Assembly: GCA_025453735.1 (NCBI GenBank)
Contig: JALOPY010000039.1
Location: 1-17,854, forward strand
Reading direction: 5' to 3'
DNA length: 17,854 bases
Source of the DNA: a bacterium
GTDB lineage: Bacteria > Zhuqueibacterota > Zhuqueibacteria > Thermofontimicrobiales > Thermofontimicrobiaceae
Below the pieces are notes generated by a model. It saw only the letters and a program-made list of their open reading frames with translations, was not told the DNA's origin and ran no database searches. Made by a program: the position numbers and the translations under genes. Shown here in pieces: positions 15,944 through 17,854 of the stretch (the first letter of the stretch is position 1; every line of letters begins with the position of its first letter).

Positions 15944-16441
15944 TTATCCATGTTTCTTCGGATAATCAAAAAATTTAAAAATTCCCTTCCCTGTTTTCAA
16001 ATCCTGCCATGATTGAATATCAAAATCCACGCAAAAAATGCCACAGGTTGGAATGTTGTCAACCTGGTGATTTGAGAGGAAACTTGCCATGGCAGTTAGA
16101 TCAGGATTATGCCCGAACAGCATCACTTCATCGAGTGAATCATCAAGATATTTAATGACATTGAGCATTGCCTGCACACCAGAAGCGTAAAGTGAGTCTC
16201 TGATCTCAATTTTTTCTTCTGGATAATCAATTTCTTTCGCGATGATTTTTGCCGTGCGGAGCGCCCGTTTTGCCGGACTGGAAAGAATGAGATCGGGCTG
16301 AGCGCGATGTTCTTTTCTAAGGCGCTCTCCCATGACCGGAGCATCTCGCTTGCCCCGGTTATTCAGTGGCCTATCAATATCTGCCACATCAGGCTCGCCC
16401 CAGCTTGATTTGGCATGTCGGATAAGAAAAAGTCTTTTCAT
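15944..16441 (-). CDS. sixA: SixA-like histidine phosphatase
   Basis: 165 residues, close to the usual SixA length. The family's RH signature is LIRHAKSSW (Arg8, His9, His9 being the phospho-accepting residue). SSPAKRALRTA (54-64) supplies the second Arg, and FGHNPDL (109-115) supplies the second catalytic His (His111). E. coli SixA dephosphorylates phosphohistidine on signalling or PTS proteins. The substrate here is unknown and could differ, as the family is broad (COG2062 type). It is convergent with the pseudokinase gene, with a 95-base gap showing only degenerate repeat-like sequence. It is divergent from the dehydrogenase gene. A strong promoter lies 55-85 bases upstream. It does not appear to belong to the kinase operon. 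Confidence 0.9.
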   Translation of the reverse strand: MKRLFLIRHAKSSWGEPDVADIDRPLNNRGKRDAPVMGERLRKEHRAQPDLILSSPAKRALRTAKIIAKEIDYPEEKIEIRDSLYASGVQAMLNVIKYLDDSLDEVMLFGHNPDLTAMASFLSNHQVDNIPTCGIFCVDFDIQSWQDLKTGKGIFKFFDYPKKHG

Positions 16442-16495
16442 CTTAATTCATCTTTTTTAACTAGCAGTGAAAAGTCAAATGTGTTTGAACGCCAA

Positions 16496-16524
16496 ATAAT
16501 AAGAATTATTTTTCATTTTGTCAA
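16496..16524 (-). promoter_or_regulatory. Sigma-70-type promoter of the SixA-like gene
   Basis: On the minus strand TTGACA (16524 to 16519) is followed after 17 bases by TATTAT (16501 to 16496): a perfect -35 and one mismatch in the -10. The start point would be near 16489, leaving a leader of about 48 bases. Confidence 0.7.
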
Positions 16525-16597
16525 TAAAAACAATTACAAGCTGGTATTACGGTTGCTTTTTGTCGGCAAATTGTGAATAACCTGACATAAAAAGAGC

Positions 16598-16626
16598 TTG
16601 ACAATAACTAAAAAAAACATTATATT
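16598..16626 (+). promoter_or_regulatory. Sigma-70-type promoter of the dehydrogenase gene
   Basis: TTGACA (16598-16603), a 17-base spacer and TATATT (16621-16626). The start point would be near 16633, about 200 bases before the ATG. Confidence 0.75.
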
Positions 16627-16632
16627 AGCCGT

Positions 16633-16832
16633 TCAAATTATGACCGTAAGCTGGTCTTGCTCGATGTGCTTACATGATATTATCTAACCTGGATAATTCC
16701 TCGTTTTAATTCATGTTCGTATGTTTTATCGTGATCTGGATCAACAAAAGTTTTAAAAATTCAAGCATATTTCATGCAGCATTTTTTAATAAAAATTAAT
16801 TTGAGGAAGGAAAAAATAAGAGGAGAGTTTCT
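16633..16832 (+). other. Long 5' leader of the dehydrogenase gene
   Basis: About 200 bases between the inferred start point and ATG 16833. It contains a 6-bp perfect inverted repeat, GTAAGC (16647-16652) and GCTTAC (16669-16674), and a weaker TTATC/GATAA dyad around 16680-16697. The ribosome binding site is AGGAGAG (16821-16827). I do not recognise a known riboswitch. Confidence 0.4.
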
Positions 16833-17854
16833 ATGGCGAAGTACAAGATCGCATGGCTGCCAGGCGATGGAATTGGCAAGGATGTTATGGATGCAGCAAA
16901 GATAGTATTGGATGCTTTCAAATTTGATGCAGAATATATTCATGGTGACATCGGATGGGAATTCTGGTGCAATGAGGGAGACCCGCTCCCCAAGCGAACA
17001 ATTGATATATTGAAGAAAACCAATTGTGCTTTATTTGGCGCGATCACTTCGAAGCCAAAAGAAGAAGCGGCAAAAGAGCTGATTCCTGAATTGCAGGGCA
17101 AAGGATTGGTTTATGCCAGTCCGATCGTTCGGTTGCGTCAGGAATTTAACCTGCGAACCAACTTGCGTCCCTGCAAAGGTTATCCTGGCAATCCTTTGAA
17201 TTATCGAGAAGGAATCGATCTGACCGTTTTTCGTGAGAATACGGAAGATTTATATGCTGGTGTCGAATTCCATCCAGTTCCAAAACAGGTGATGGATGTG
17301 TTGAATGCCAATCACCCGAAGATGAAACGATTTGCTGAACTGCCTTTGGAAGATGTTGCCCTATCGTTGCGAATAATAACTCGCCAGGCATCCCGGAATA
17401 TTATTCGTGATGCGTTTGAATACGCAAAAAAATATGGCTATAAAACAGTCACTGTTGTTGAAAAACCCAACGTCATCCGTGAGACCAGCGGCTTGATGAT
17501 CCGTGAAGCGCGAAAAGTTGCCCAGGCATACCCCGGAATTGAGCTGTGGGAAACCAACATCGATGCGATGTGCATGTGGCTGATCAAAAATCCACTGGAT
17601 TATGGCGTGCTGGTGACATCAAATATGTTTGGCGATATTATTTCCGATCTTTGCGCCCAGCTTGTTGGCGGACTTGGTTTTGCCTGTAGCGGCAATATCG
17701 GCGACAGCTATGCCGTATTTGAGCCAACCCATGGTTCTGCTCCGAAATATGAAGGTCAATACAAAGTCAATCCAATGGCAATGCTGCTCTCCGTTAAATT
17801 AATGTTTGACTGGTTAGAAGAAACCAGCAGCGCGTTACGACTGGAAAACGCCAT
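16833..17854 (+). CDS. icd: Isocitrate/isopropylmalate-family dehydrogenase, probably NADP-isocitrate dehydrogenase (3' end cut)
   Basis: The first 340 residues are present; the frame runs off the window end. It is a beta-decarboxylating dehydrogenase: WLPGDGIGKDV at the N-terminus, LRQEFNLRTNLRP (101-113), FRENTEDLYAGVEF (133-146), VEKPNVIRETSG, SNMFGDIISDL (Asp268 and Asp272, metal ligands), and EPTHGSAPKYEG. By alignment with E. coli Icd from memory, Ser96 matches the substrate Ser113, and Arg102, Arg112 and Arg134 match the three substrate Arg residues. Lys305-Tyr306 and Val312 match the Lys344-Tyr345-Val351 set associated with NADP. The position of Icd Asn115 is Ile98 here, so substrate choice is not certain, and homoisocitrate or isopropylmalate relatives remain possible. 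The start is fixed by AGGAGAG 5 bases upstream and the conserved N-terminal strand. The likely role is the TCA cycle, unrelated to the kinase cassette. Confidence 0.88.
   Translation, partial: MAKYKIAWLPGDGIGKDVMDAAKIVLDAFKFDAEYIHGDIGWEFWCNEGDPLPKRTIDILKKTNCALFGAITSKPKEEAAKELIPELQGKGLVYASPIVRLRQEFNLRTNLRPCKGYPGNPLNYREGIDLTVFRENTEDLYAGVEFHPVPKQVMDVLNANHPKMKRFAELPLEDVALSLRIITRQASRNIIRDAFEYAKKYGYKTVTVVEKPNVIRETSGLMIREARKVAQAYPGIELWETNIDAMCMWLIKNPLDYGVLVTSNMFGDIISDLCAQLVGGLGFACSGNIGDSYAVFEPTHGSAPKYEGQYKVNPMAMLLSVKLMFDWLEETSSALRLENA

Noticed and set aside
1..17854. CRISPR arrays, tRNA or rRNA genes, transposases, integrases
   Set aside because: I saw no regularly spaced repeats, tRNA-like cloverleaf with CCA, rRNA sequence, or transposase or integrase protein anywhere in the window.

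Overview
The window looks like chromosomal DNA of a moderately AT-rich Gram-negative bacterium. It has lipoprotein signal peptides (outer-membrane type TolB/TPR proteins), membrane-spanning signalling proteins with presumed periplasmic PEGA and FG-GAP domains, and many short palindromic intergenic repeats. The mix of PEGA kinases, FG-GAP propellers, long TPR proteins and TolB-TPR lipoproteins is reminiscent of uncultured FCB-group lineages such as KSB1, Calditrichota or Zixibacteria. That placement is an inference from style, with no marker gene to support it.

Layout. 1-216: the C-terminal end of an unidentified membrane protein. 338-1033: a small TPR lipoprotein (BamD/YbgF style). 1086-3225: a TolB-like beta-propeller plus TPR lipoprotein, broken by an exact 34-bp tandem duplication. 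3226-3932: a gene-free stretch with inverted repeats and a good candidate sigma-54 promoter just before the next gene. 3969-15848: five genes on the plus strand forming a eukaryotic-like phosphosignalling cassette. 15944-16441 (minus): a SixA-type histidine phosphatase. 16833-end: a truncated, probably NADP-type isocitrate dehydrogenase. The last two genes are divergent and each has a clear -35/-10 promoter.

The core cassette reads as a complete threonine-phosphorylation circuit. It contains a transmembrane Ser/Thr kinase with a periplasmic PEGA array and an FHA phosphothreonine reader fused through the membrane to an eight-repeat FG-GAP propeller. Next come a transmembrane PP2C phosphatase with its own PEGA-like periplasmic tail, a TPR protein with TPRs on both sides of the membrane, and a soluble protein joining TPRs, a degenerate nucleotide-cyclase fold and a pseudokinase. 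Writer, reader and eraser each pair a cytoplasmic catalytic or binding domain with a different extracytoplasmic domain. The last protein keeps the folds of two signalling enzymes but has lost key catalytic residues of both. No cognate output (secretion system, transcription factor) lies in the window.

The non-coding DNA is unusually structured. There are three copies of one small palindrome (arms ACTGATTCCAT/ATGGAATCAGT), a nest of concentric inverted repeats at 7007-7259, and a CATTGCGAG-type palindrome at 9742-9801. Three perfect tandem duplications (35, 34 and 12 bp) touch gene ends, a gene start or a reading frame.
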